Source: Caulobacteraceae bacterium
GTDB lineage: Bacteria > Pseudomonadota > Alphaproteobacteria > Caulobacterales > Caulobacteraceae
Assembly: GCA_025351125.1 (NCBI GenBank)
Contig: JANXWN010000051.1
Span: 1 to 6,478, forward strand
Reading direction: 5' to 3'
DNA length: 6,478 nt
The notes under the pieces are model-generated. The model was not told where the DNA came from and did not search any database. It saw only the letters and a program-made list of their open reading frames with translations. The first letter of the stretch is position 1, and each line of letters starts with the position of its first letter. Made by a program: the position numbers and the translations under genes. Positions 1-6,478 of the stretch are shown here, one piece after another.

Positions 1-1
1 C

Positions 2-640
2 TTTATTTATATGCCGCTCAAGCAAGCGCAGCTTTTTTTCGGTCGTGATACGGCGGTCGACTTTATCGAAGTCAAATTGGATGATCCGGACAAGGCGCCG
101 GGACTTAAACACGCCTTGTCCGTCGCCGCCGGCCCCGGTGCGATCATCAGTGATTGGACGGAAAAAAATCGCGCCTACTTTGGCGCCTTGCAGGTCGAAC
201 GCAACGTCATGCGCATGATTTTCATGTTTATCGTCGCGTTGGCGGCCCTGAATATCATCTCCGGCTTGGTAATGTTGGTGAAAAACAAGGGGCGCGACAT
301 CGCCATTCTGCGGACGATCGGCGCCGGACGAGCACCGATCCTGCGGATTTTCTTTATGTCCGGGGCCTTGATCGGCGTGGCGGGCACCGCGGCGGGTTTG
401 GTGTTCGGCGTGCTGTTTTGCCTCAACATCGAAACCATCCAGCGCATCGTGGAATGGATCACCGGGGTGCAAGTGTTTAACGCCGATGTGTACTTCCTCG
501 CGCATGTACCGGCTAAGATCGATTGGGCGGAAGTGACGCTAGTATGTGTTTGGTCGCTGTTCGCCGCCTTCACCTTTACCCTGTTGCCCGCATGGCGGGC
601 CTCTCGCCTCGATCCCGTGGAGGCGCTGCGCAATGAATAG
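2..640 (+). CDS. lolC: Lipoprotein-releasing ABC transporter permease, LolC/LolE family (5' end missing)
   Basis: This is the C-terminal part, 212 residues, of an inner-membrane permease that with LolD extracts lipoproteins from the inner membrane and passes them to LolA. The frame is open to the left edge, and family members are about 410 residues, so the first half is missing. The Met at base 11 is internal, not a start. Residues below are counted from that Met. Residues 1-65 are the end of the periplasmic domain, opening with MPLKQAQLFF. Membrane spans are seen at about 69-90, 113-140 and 174-194. The cytoplasmic stretch at about 91-106 (GRDIAILRTIGA) is the FtsX-type coupling helix that contacts the ATPase. 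The end, DPVEALRNE, is typical of the family. The stop overlaps the lolD start. Alphaproteobacteria often have one permease instead of a LolC/LolE pair, so LolC, LolE or LolF are all possible names. The family is certain; the letter is not. Confidence 0.93.
   Translation, partial: FIYMPLKQAQLFFGRDTAVDFIEVKLDDPDKAPGLKHALSVAAGPGAIISDWTEKNRAYFGALQVERNVMRMIFMFIVALAALNIISGLVMLVKNKGRDIAILRTIGAGRAPILRIFFMSGALIGVAGTAAGLVFGVLFCLNIETIQRIVEWITGVQVFNADVYFLAHVPAKIDWAEVTLVCVWSLFAAFTFTLLPAWRASRLDPVEALRNE
618..623 (+). promoter_or_regulatory. Shine-Dalgarno site of lolD
   Basis: TGGAGG lies inside the last codons of the permease gene, 9 bases before the lolD ATG at 633. It supports that start over the longer open frame reaching back to 546, which would overlap the permease gene by about 95 bases and add a non-family N-terminus. 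Confidence 0.75.
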
Positions 641-1319
641 CAATGCGGTGCTGCACATCCGCCATCTGCGTCGATCCTATCAAACCGGACAGGGTGTCAT
701 CGATGTGCTCAAGGGCGCCAACTTGACCGTCTCGCCCGGCGAGATCGTCGGTTTAATCGGGCCGTCGGGATCGGGAAAATCTTCGCTGTTGCACGCCGCG
801 GGTTTGCTCGAACGACCCACCGGCGGCGATATCCTCGTCGAAGGACGCGATTGCGGCAGCCTGTCCGACGCCGCGCGAACCAAGATTCGCCTGTCGTCCA
901 TTGGTTTTGTGTATCAATTTCATCATTTATTGCCGGAGTTCAACGCGCTTGAAAATGTAGCGATGCCGGTCCTGATCGCCGGACGGCCGGCGCGTGAGGC
1001 TACGGCCCGCGCACGCGAATTGCTCGAGCAAATGGGACTTATCGACCGTTTGGCCCATCGTCCCGGGCAAATGTCAGGCGGCGAGCAACAAAGGGTGGCG
1101 ATCGCGCGCGCCCTGGCCAATCGTCCGCGGCTTCTGTTGGCGGACGAACCGACGGGCAATCTCGACCCGGCGACATCCGAGGTTTTATTTAAAATCCTGC
1201 ACCAACTGGTCCGCGCCACAGGGGTTGCCGCCCTTGTCGCCACCCATAATCTCAACATGGCCGCCCATATGGACCGCGTCTTGGCGCTGAAGGACGGGCG
1301 ATTGGTGGATCAAGTCTAG
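633..1319 (+). CDS. lolD: Lipoprotein-releasing system ATP-binding protein LolD
   Basis: This 228-residue cytoplasmic ABC ATPase powers release of lipoproteins from the inner membrane by its permease partner, encoded immediately upstream. The length is normal for LolD. Walker A is GPSGSGKS at 43-50, the Q-loop glutamine is Q95, the signature is MSGGEQQR at 147-154, Walker B is LLLADEP at 167-173 with catalytic E172, the D-loop follows at about 175-178 (GNLD), and the switch histidine is H205. [21 protein letters not shown] at about 92-112 is the segment after the Q-loop typical of the LolD/MacB group. The start at 633 has a good ribosome site and matches the family N-terminus. The first 8 bases (ATGAATAG) overlap the permease stop, which indicates an operon with translational coupling. 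A MacB- or FtsE-type ATPase is the alternative, but the adjoining LolC/E-type permease makes LolD much more likely. Confidence 0.95.
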   Translation: MNSNAVLHIRHLRRSYQTGQGVIDVLKGANLTVSPGEIVGLIGPSGSGKSSLLHAAGLLERPTGGDILVEGRDCGSLSDAARTKIRLSSIGFVYQFHHLLPEFNALENVAMPVLIAGRPAREATARARELLEQMGLIDRLAHRPGQMSGGEQQRVAIARALANRPRLLLADEPTGNLDPATSEVLFKILHQLVRATGVAALVATHNLNMAAHMDRVLALKDGRLVDQV

Positions 1320-1327
1320 GGCAGATC

Positions 1328-3328
1328 CTATTGCCCGGCAGCCGTGGAGACGACCTCCTCGGCCGCGCGTCCGGTCAGTTCGGCGAGGTGATCGAACGTC
1401 GCTTCATAGCTTCCCAAGCCTTGTGTCAAGGACCGTATTTCGGCGATCAGGGTATGGCGTTCGCTTTGGGGGAGATAGGCGTCTATGACGTCCCAACCGG
1501 GCCAATACTCGCGTGCCCCGAAGCCGAGAATCTGACCCCGCCGGACTGACAGAGCGGCATTGATGTTCGCGATCGCGTTGGACGGAGCGAATACGCGTAG
1601 GCGCTCGATTGGCTCAAGCAGCCGTGAGCCACAAGCCTTCAGCCCTTCGTCGATCGCCAGCTTGCCGGCGATGCGAAAGGCCATCTCCGACGAGTCCACG
1701 GCGTGAAAGCCGCCGTCTAACAGGGTCAGTTCCAGGTCGACCACAGGAAAGCCCAGCGGGCCCTTGGCAAGGCCGTCGCGCACACCCTGCTCAACCGCCG
1801 GTATCCATTGCTTGGGAATGGCGCCGCCGGTGATCTTGCTGACGAAGGCGAAACCCTCGCCACGACCACGCGGCTTCACCTCGACCGTCACGTCAGCGAA
1901 TTGCCCATGACCGCCAGATTGCTTTTTGTGACGGGCGTGCTTGGTCGCGGTGTTGCGTATGGTTTCACGGTAGGCCGTGGCCGGCTTGCCGGCGGTGACG
2001 TCGACGCCATAGCGACGCTTTAAACGTTCCAGGGCCAGTCGGACGTGTCCTTCGCCTTGCCCGGACAGCAGAACTTGGTGATTTTCGACGTCATGCTTCA
2101 GAGCCAAGCCCGTATCTTCTTCCAACAATCGGGTGAGGGCGCCAGACAGCCGAACGTCGTCCTTGCGATTGGCGGCGGTTATGGCGAGCGCAAACAGGGG
2201 TGGGTGGGTTGCGCAGTTCAGGCGTGGCTGCGCTTCCCGCGTCAGGCTCAACACGTCGCCGGCTGCGGCCCCGTCGATCTTGCCGATCGCGACGATATCG
2301 CCAATCTCGCCGGTCGCGATTTTTTTGTAAGCTGCGCCTTGGATGGCCGACAACCCGCCGACTCGGCCGCGCTCTCCTGTCGGAAGCGTGATCTCGGCCC
2401 CGTCGATCAGTTTAGCGCCGAACACGCGGGCATACGCGAGCTTTCCCGCTTGACCGGTCCACGTGCTCTTGATCACCGCGGCGCCTGAACTCCAGATACC
2501 GAGGCGCGCCGCCGCCCGAGGCGGGGGAGGGACTTCATGGCGCAGCGCTTTCAAAAGTCGTCGTACGCCAAAGCCGTTCAGCGCCGAGCCGAAAAACACC
2601 GGAATGATTAATCCGTCGGTCATTTCGCGCACCAGATCGCTGAACACCAGATCGCGATCGGGTTGCACGTCGGATAATAGTTTATCCATCAAGTCGTCAT
2701 CAAAATCAGCGAGTTGTTCAAGCATGTGAAAGCGGGCGTCGGCTTTGGTTGTCGCCAGAACACCCGGCGGCTCGACCCGTTTGGAGGCCTGATTCGAGCG
2801 CCACACGAACGCCCGTTCCAACGCCAGGTCGAAGTAACCAGTGACCTTTTCGTTGTCGATGATCGGCAATTGGCGCGCTACGAGCGGGACGGCGCTGACC
2901 GGTTTCAGGGCCGTCAGCAAGTCTTCCAGGGACCCTCGGGCTTGATCCATCTTGTTAATGAAAAGCGCGCGCGGCGTTCCCAACGCCTCAAGCCGACGCA
3001 TGATGGGTTGCAGTAGCACCGCTCTGGCCGCCTCGGGCTCGGCGACGATCAAGGCCAAATCGACGACGGCCAACGCAGCGTCGGATTCGGCGGCCAGTTC
3101 CAGCGAACCTGGGCAATCGACCACGGCGTAGTGATCGCCCATAAAATCAAATCCGGCTAAATTGAGTTCGACCGAGTGTCCGCGCGCTCTAGCCTCGGGA
3201 GTGAAATCGCCGACCTTCCGATCAGAGGAACCGGCCGCTTGAAGCAAAGCTTCCAACAGCGCGGTCTTGCCGCTTCCCGTCGGTCCGATCAGAGCCAAGG
3301 CTCTGACCCCTGCATCCCGAACGACCAT
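1328..3328 (-). CDS. EF-G-like translation factor GTPase (EF-G paralogue, not canonical FusA)
   Basis: This predicted 666-residue cytoplasmic GTPase has the full EF-G architecture. The G domain (about 1-275) has a P-loop GPTGSGKT at 15-22, G3 as DCPG at 71-74, G4 as NKMD at 125-128 and G5-like GSAL at 247-250. Domain II lies at about 280-366, domain III at 376-449, domain IV at 450-570 and domain V at 570-650. Domain IV keeps KKQSGGHGQF and GGFHAVDSSEMAF, the tip region that in EF-G enters the ribosomal decoding site. Several features separate it from FusA: the P-loop lacks the AHIDAGKT form, the switch I RGITI is replaced by RGHSVEL, and the catalytic histidine of DTPGH is serine (S75). It belongs with EF-G2-like proteins of alphaproteobacteria and actinobacteria, whose role is poorly known. 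The start chosen is the ATG at 3328, with a strong ribosome site; an ATG six codons upstream (3346) has none. There is no str-operon context (rpsL, rpsG, tuf). It converges on lolD. A translocation, recycling or stress role is only inference. Confidence 0.88.
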   Translation of the reverse strand: MVVRDAGVRALALIGPTGSGKTALLEALLQAAGSSDRKVGDFTPEARARGHSVELNLAGFDFMGDHYAVVDCPGSLELAAESDAALAVVDLALIVAEPEAARAVLLQPIMRRLEALGTPRALFINKMDQARGSLEDLLTALKPVSAVPLVARQLPIIDNEKVTGYFDLALERAFVWRSNQASKRVEPPGVLATTKADARFHMLEQLADFDDDLMDKLLSDVQPDRDLVFSDLVREMTDGLIIPVFFGSALNGFGVRRLLKALRHEVPPPPRAAARLGIWSSGAAVIKSTWTGQAGKLAYARVFGAKLIDGAEITLPTGERGRVGGLSAIQGAAYKKIATGEIGDIVAIGKIDGAAAGDVLSLTREAQPRLNCATHPPLFALAITAANRKDDVRLSGALTRLLEEDTGLALKHDVENHQVLLSGQGEGHVRLALERLKRRYGVDVTAGKPATAYRETIRNTATKHARHKKQSGGHGQFADVTVEVKPRGRGEGFAFVSKITGGAIPKQWIPAVEQGVRDGLAKGPLGFPVVDLELTLLDGGFHAVDSSEMAFRIAGKLAIDEGLKACGSRLLEPIERLRVFAPSNAIANINAALSVRRGQILGFGAREYWPGWDVIDAYLPQSERHTLIAEIRSLTQGLGSYEATFDHLAELTGRAAEEVVSTAAGQ

Positions 3329-3334
3329 TGCGCG

Positions 3335-3340
3335 TCCTCC
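3335..3340 (-). promoter_or_regulatory. Shine-Dalgarno site of the EF-G-like gene, decides its start
   Basis: Read on the - strand this is GGAGGA, 6 bases before the ATG at 3328-3326. The upstream in-frame ATG at 3346-3344 has no purine-rich site ahead of it, and the ribosome site itself would lie inside that longer reading. The shorter protein is therefore preferred. Confidence 0.8.
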
Positions 3341-3379
3341 CGCCATGACTGGCTAAAGATTACGCCCACGAAACCGCTA

Positions 3380-3385
3380 TTGACA
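3380..3385 (+). promoter_or_regulatory. Possible -35 element (TTGACA) upstream of the small ORF and dnaE
   Basis: A perfect TTGACA lies 57 bases before the small ORF, in the only non-coding stretch from which that ORF and dnaE could be transcribed. At 16-18 bases downstream I see no convincing -10 hexamer (for example CAAGAA at 3403), so this is half a promoter at best. The 17-bp repeats occupy the place where the -10 would be. If it is a real promoter, it may need an activator. Confidence 0.3.
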
Positions 3386-3388
3386 CCC

Positions 3389-3422
3389 GAACGAAACGGG
3401 AACAAGAACGAAGCATGAACAA
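3389..3422. repeat. Tandem 17-bp direct repeat in the divergent intergenic region
   Basis: Two adjacent copies, GAACGAAACGGGAACAA (3389-3405) and GAACGAAGCATGAACAA (3406-3422), agree at 14 of 17 positions with no spacer. Each copy contains two GAAC words 11 bases apart. The repeat lies between the divergent EF-G-like gene and the small ORF/dnaE unit, just after the TTGACA hexamer. Its position would suit a regulator binding site, but no known operator is recognised and chance duplication is possible. Confidence 0.55.
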
Positions 3423-3442
3423 ACATTTTTGAGGATATCGAC

Positions 3443-3532
3443 ATGGTTAAGTTCGCTCGAGAGTCTTTGGCGCTTGCGTCGGTGGTAGGGTTCGTCTGGA
3501 TGGTCTGTCAGGCGGCGCAATTGGCGGCCTGA
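3443..3532 (+). CDS. Small ORF, predicted single-span membrane peptide of 29 residues
   Basis: I do not recognise a family. The ORF begins with ATG, preceded 7 bases earlier by GAGGA (3431-3435), and ends with TGA. The peptide has a short charged N-terminus (MVKFARES, net positive) and then a hydrophobic stretch to the end, about residues 8-29, containing VVGFVWMVCQAAQLAA. This fits one membrane helix with the N-terminus in the cytoplasm. There is one Cys at about residue 22, but no lipobox and no obvious signal-peptidase site followed by a mature protein. It is the first gene after the intergenic region, and dnaE starts 27 bases after its stop on the same strand, so co-transcription is likely. 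It could be a genuine small membrane protein or a translated leader that affects dnaE expression. The ribosome site and the organised charge and hydrophobicity pattern argue against chance, but 29 codons alone is weak evidence. Confidence 0.55.
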   Translation: MVKFARESLALASVVGFVWMVCQAAQLAA

Positions 3533-3546
3533 GTCGGTTGAAGCGT

Positions 3547-3551
3547 GAGGA
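3547..3551 (+). promoter_or_regulatory. Shine-Dalgarno site of dnaE
   Basis: GAGGA lies 8 bases before the ATG at 3560. A nearer ATG at 3555 is only 3 bases away, is out of frame, and stops after two codons. The site therefore supports 3560, which also puts the conserved FVHLRVRS segment at residues 6-13, as in other DnaE proteins. Confidence 0.7.
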
Positions 3552-3554
3552 ACG

Positions 3555-3563
3555 ATGTCATGA
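3555..3563 (+). other. Two-codon ATG-TCA-TGA overlapping the dnaE start
   Basis: A minimal start-stop unit encodes Met-Ser, and its TGA overlaps the dnaE ATG as ATGA (3560-3563). It shares the dnaE ribosome site, but its spacing of 3 bases is poor. It may have no function. Confidence 0.25.
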
Positions 3564-6478
3564 CGGGGGAGGGGTTCGTTCATCTGCGGGTGCGGTCGGC
3601 CTATTCCTTGCTGGAAGGCGCTATAAAGGCTGACGCGATCAGCAAATTGGCGATCGCCGAGGCTATGCCGGCGGTGGCGCTGACCGACCGGGCCAATTTG
3701 TTCGGCGCGCTGGAATTTTCCGTCCTGACGGGAGATTTGGGTGTTCAACCGATCGTCGGCTGCGCTCTGCCCGTCACCGGATTGGGAGCCGGATCGCCCC
3801 AGCGATGGGCGCAGACGCCCACCATCGTGCTTTTGGCTCAAAATGAGGTTGGCTATCGCAACCTTTGTGAATTGTCGTCGGCGGCTTTCCTGGAGGTCGA
3901 GCCGCATGAAGCGCCCCACGTGCCATGGGCGAAGATCGCCGCTCGGGCCGAGGGATTGATTGCACTTTCTGGAGGGACCGACGGCCCGATCGACCCGCTG
4001 TTCGCGGCCGGTCGCACGGTCGAGGGCCGCGCGGCACTAGACGAAATGGCCCGCGTGTTCGGTCAGCGATTTTATGTCGAACTGCAACGCCACGGTCTCG
4101 CTTCTCAGGCCATTAGTGAACCGGGTCTCGTGGGCTGGGCTTACGATACCGATACGCCGCTGGTCTCCACCAATGACGTGCATTTTGCGAAAACGGAGAT
4201 GTGGCGAGCTCACGATGCTTTGCTCTGTATAGCGGATGGCGCTTTTGTTGATCAGGAGGATCGTCGGCGCATTACCGCGGAGCATTGGTTCAAGAGCGCC
4301 GCCGATATGCGGCGTTTGTTCGCCGACCTGCCGGAGGCGTGTGACAACACACTCGAAATCGCGCGCCGCTGTGCCTTCATGGTAAAAAAACGCGACCCGA
4401 TCTTGCCAAAGTTTCCGACGCCGGATGGGATTAGCGAGGATGATGAATTGGCGCGCCAGGCGCGTGACGGCTTGCGTCGACGCCTGGACGCCGCTCCGCC
4501 GCCCGACGGCGAAGACGCCTATTGGGCGCGGTTGGAGCGTGAGATCGGGGTCATTCAGACCATGGGGTTCTCAGGTTATTTCCTGATTGTGTCGGACTTC
4601 ATGAAGTGGGCCGTGGGGCAAGACATTCCCGTCGGGCCGGGCCGCGGGTCGGGGGCCGGATCGGCGGTGGCTTGGTCGCTACTGATAACCGGAATTGATC
4701 CTCTGCGATTTGGCCTGATTTTCGAGCGGTTTCTCAATCCCGAGCGGGTGTCCATGCCCGACTTTGACATTGATTTTTGTCAAGATCGTCGCGAGGAGGT
4801 CATTGCTTACGTGCAAATGCGTTACGGCGATGACCGGGTGGCGCAGATCATCACCTTTGGGTCGTTGCAAGCCCGCGCGGTATTGCGAGACGTCGGCCGC
4901 GTGATGCAACTGCCGCTCGGTCTCGTGGATCGTCTGGCCAAGATGATTCCCAACAATCCGGCTGCGCCGGTCACGCTCGCCAAGGCGATTGAGATTGAGC
5001 CCCGCTTGCAGCAGGCGCGCCGCGACGATGAGGCCGTGGCCCAGGTGTTGGACATCGCTCTGCAACTCGAAGGATTGTATCGCAACGCGTCGACCCACGC
5101 CGCCGGCATCGTGATCGCCGACCGTCCCTTGACGCAACTGGCGCCGCTGTACCGCGATCCGCGTTCGAGCCTGCCGGCGACACAGTTCAACATGAAATGG
5201 GTCGAAAGCGCCGGACTGGTGAAATTTGACTTTTTGGGCCTCAAAACCCTCACGGTTATTCACCGCGCGGTAAAGTTTCTCGAACGTCGCGGGGCCGGCA
5301 TTGATTTGGAGCGCTTGCCACTCGACGACGCCGCCACCTATGCGTTGGCGTCGTCCGGCCAAACGGTCGGCGTGTTTCAAATGGAAGGGCAGGGGATGCG
5401 CGACACACTGCGCAAACTACGCCCGTCCTCGTTGGAAGAGATTACCGCCCTGATCTCGCTCTATCGACCCGGCCCGATGGATTCGATCGACGAATATGTC
5501 GACGTGAAAATGGGCCGTCGCCCGCTGACTGTTCTGCCAGGTTTGGAAGACGTGCTGGCCGATACCTATGGCGTGATCGTTTACCAAGAACAGGTGATGA
5601 AGATCGCCCAAATCCTGGCCGGCTATTCGCTTGGCGAAGCGGATCTGCTGCGGCGGGCCATGGGTAAGAAGAAGAAGGAGGAAATGGACCACCAGCGCGC
5701 GCGATTCCTCTCGGGCGCCGCAAAGAACGGGCTCGCACAAATCGATGCCGAAGATATGTTTGACCGTATGGCCAAGTTCGCCGGCTACGGCTTCAACAAG
5801 TGCCACGCCGCGCCGTACGCTCTGATCGCCTACCAGACCGCTTGGCTCAAGGCGAATACGCCGGTGGAGTTTTTTGCCGCCTCGATGAGCCTCGATCTTT
5901 CGAATTCCGACAAGTTGGCGGTATTCTATCAAGACGCCAAGCGGCAAGGCGTCGATATTCTGCCGCCCGATATTAATCGCTCTGCCGCCGATTTCGCGGT
6001 GGAAGACGGAAAGGTGCTCTACGCGCTGGGGGCCGTGCGCAACGTTGGCTTGCAGGCCATGATCCATCTTGTGGATGTGCGCGAGACCGGCGGTCGGTTT
6101 GAGGACATCTTTGATTTTCTGGAGCGAATTGACCCGCGTCAAATTAATAAACGGGCCTTCGAAAGTTTGGCGCGCGCCGGCGCGTTCGACTGTGTTCACC
6201 TCGGTCGCGCCCAATTGGTCGCGTCCGCGGAGTCGTTGCTGGCCTATGCGCAGAGCGTCGCCGCCGATCGCGCCTCGGCGCAGGAAAGCCTGTTCGGCGC
6301 GCAGGCGGACGCGTCTCGCCCTCGCCTTGCCAAAGTCGAGCCTTGGGACCCGGCGCGGCAACTGGACGAGGAATTAACGGCCGTCGGATTTTACCTTAGC
6401 GGTCATCCGCTCGACGACATGGTGCATATTCTGCGACGACATCGCACGACACTGTTTGTCGATGCCATTGCCGCCGCG
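3560..6478 (+). CDS. dnaE: DNA polymerase III alpha subunit DnaE (3' end missing)
   Basis: This is the replicative DNA polymerase catalytic subunit, which extends leading and lagging strands in the holoenzyme. The window holds 973 codons with no stop; DnaE is usually about 1,150, so roughly 180 C-terminal residues are missing (most of the OB fold and the tau-binding region). Residues 1-270 form the PHP domain. In it the first HxH ligands are arginine (HLRVR, R10 and R12) and TDH is TDR (R44), while H178, D206 and H208 remain, so PHP proofreading is probably lost. The polymerase core has [10 protein letters not shown] at 359-368, PDFDIDF at 400-406 with the catalytic aspartates, and Asp557 in [27 protein letters not shown] (701-709) and YGFNKCHAA (743-751) are fingers motifs. 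ILPPDIN (800-806) opens the helix-hairpin-helix part, and QESLF (908-912) fits the internal beta-clamp-binding motif. [10 protein letters not shown] (about 944-953) precedes the OB fold. The start is set by GAGGA 8 bases upstream. It is DnaE1 type, not the error-prone DnaE2: it has the clamp motif, and there is no imuA/imuB nearby. Confidence 0.97.
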   Translation, partial: MTGEGFVHLRVRSAYSLLEGAIKADAISKLAIAEAMPAVALTDRANLFGALEFSVLTGDLGVQPIVGCALPVTGLGAGSPQRWAQTPTIVLLAQNEVGYRNLCELSSAAFLEVEPHEAPHVPWAKIAARAEGLIALSGGTDGPIDPLFAAGRTVEGRAALDEMARVFGQRFYVELQRHGLASQAISEPGLVGWAYDTDTPLVSTNDVHFAKTEMWRAHDALLCIADGAFVDQEDRRRITAEHWFKSAADMRRLFADLPEACDNTLEIARRCAFMVKKRDPILPKFPTPDGISEDDELARQARDGLRRRLDAAPPPDGEDAYWARLEREIGVIQTMGFSGYFLIVSDFMKWAVGQDIPVGPGRGSGAGSAVAWSLLITGIDPLRFGLIFERFLNPERVSMPDFDIDFCQDRREEVIAYVQMRYGDDRVAQIITFGSLQARAVLRDVGRVMQLPLGLVDRLAKMIPNNPAAPVTLAKAIEIEPRLQQARRDDEAVAQVLDIALQLEGLYRNASTHAAGIVIADRPLTQLAPLYRDPRSSLPATQFNMKWVESAGLVKFDFLGLKTLTVIHRAVKFLERRGAGIDLERLPLDDAATYALASSGQTVGVFQMEGQGMRDTLRKLRPSSLEEITALISLYRPGPMDSIDEYVDVKMGRRPLTVLPGLEDVLADTYGVIVYQEQVMKIAQILAGYSLGEADLLRRAMGKKKKEEMDHQRARFLSGAAKNGLAQIDAEDMFDRMAKFAGYGFNKCHAAPYALIAYQTAWLKANTPVEFFAASMSLDLSNSDKLAVFYQDAKRQGVDILPPDINRSAADFAVEDGKVLYALGAVRNVGLQAMIHLVDVRETGGRFEDIFDFLERIDPRQINKRAFESLARAGAFDCVHLGRAQLVASAESLLAYAQSVAADRASAQESLFGAQADASRPRLAKVEPWDPARQLDEELTAVGFYLSGHPLDDMVHILRRHRTTLFVDAIAAA

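Noticed and set aside
1335..1365. Possible terminator hairpin after lolD (GGAG-ACGAC-CTCC)
   Set aside because: The stem is only 4 bp, there is no T-run, and it lies within the coding end of the EF-G-like gene.
2045..2488. 147-codon open frame on the + strand
   Set aside because: It is antisense to domains II-III of the EF-G-like gene, whose protein is well conserved across that span.
1328..3328. Canonical fusA or a TetM-type ribosomal protection protein
   Set aside because: The G1-G3 motifs differ from FusA. TetM-type proteins keep the GHVDAGKT and DTPGH motifs and have different domain IV loops, and there is no resistance-gene context.
3399..3403. GGAAC resembling the -35 of the EcfG general stress sigma factor
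   Set aside because: No CGTT-like -10 is found 16-17 bases downstream on the + strand, and the word is part of the 17-bp repeat.
3377..3919. 180-codon open frame on the - strand crossing the intergenic region
   Set aside because: It is antisense to the conserved PHP domain of dnaE and to the small ORF, and its translation is low-complexity and basic. It is treated as a shadow.
4679..5380. 233-codon open frame on the - strand
   Set aside because: It is antisense to the catalytic core of dnaE and shows no recognisable domain or ribosome site.
5675..5686. Strong internal ribosome site AAGGAGG before an in-frame ATG in dnaE
   Set aside because: The spacing to the ATG is only 2 bases, and the sequence simply encodes the conserved KKKKEEM motif of DnaE.
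5417..6361. 314-codon open frame on the - strand
   Set aside because: It lies wholly inside dnaE, which has every expected motif on the + strand. The translation is rich in Arg, Gly and His with no domain, as expected for an antisense shadow in GC-rich DNA.

Overview
The window looks like chromosomal DNA from an alphaproteobacterium with moderately high GC, most like the Rhodospirillales. The evidence is the protein sequences, the overlapping lolC-lolD pair lying close to dnaE, and an EF-G-like paralogue of the type I associate with alphaproteobacteria. This assignment comes from recognising families by eye, not from a database search. The DNA is gene-dense: the intergenic gaps are about 8, 114 and 27 bases, and no stretch over 300 bases lacks a gene.

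Layout from left to right. (1) The 3' part of a lipoprotein-releasing ABC permease (LolC/LolE type, + strand) is cut by the left edge. (2) lolD, its ATPase, overlaps the permease gene by 8 bases, so the two are probably translationally coupled. (3) A translation-factor GTPase related to EF-G lies on the - strand and converges on lolD with an 8-base gap. (4) A divergent intergenic region of about 114 bases holds a tandem 17-bp repeat and a consensus -35-like hexamer. (5) A 29-codon ORF with a good Shine-Dalgarno encodes a predicted single-span membrane peptide. (6) dnaE, the catalytic alpha subunit of DNA polymerase III, starts 27 bases later and is cut by the right edge after 973 codons.

The genes belong to three unrelated processes: moving lipoproteins out of the inner membrane (LolC/E-LolD), an accessory ribosome or translation role (EF-G-like), and chromosome replication (DnaE). 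lolC-lolD-dnaE is a neighbourhood I associate with alphaproteobacteria. The inverted EF-G-like gene and the small ORF sit between lolD and dnaE and so form the variable part of the locus. The small ORF and dnaE are probably co-transcribed.

No clearly new multi-gene system is visible. The points most worth a second look are: the EF-G paralogue has lost the catalytic histidine of its G domain; the unannotated membrane peptide precedes dnaE; the 17-bp tandem repeat lies between the divergent genes; and the DnaE PHP domain has lost most but not all of its metal ligands. I see no mobile elements, CRISPR arrays, rRNA or tRNA.
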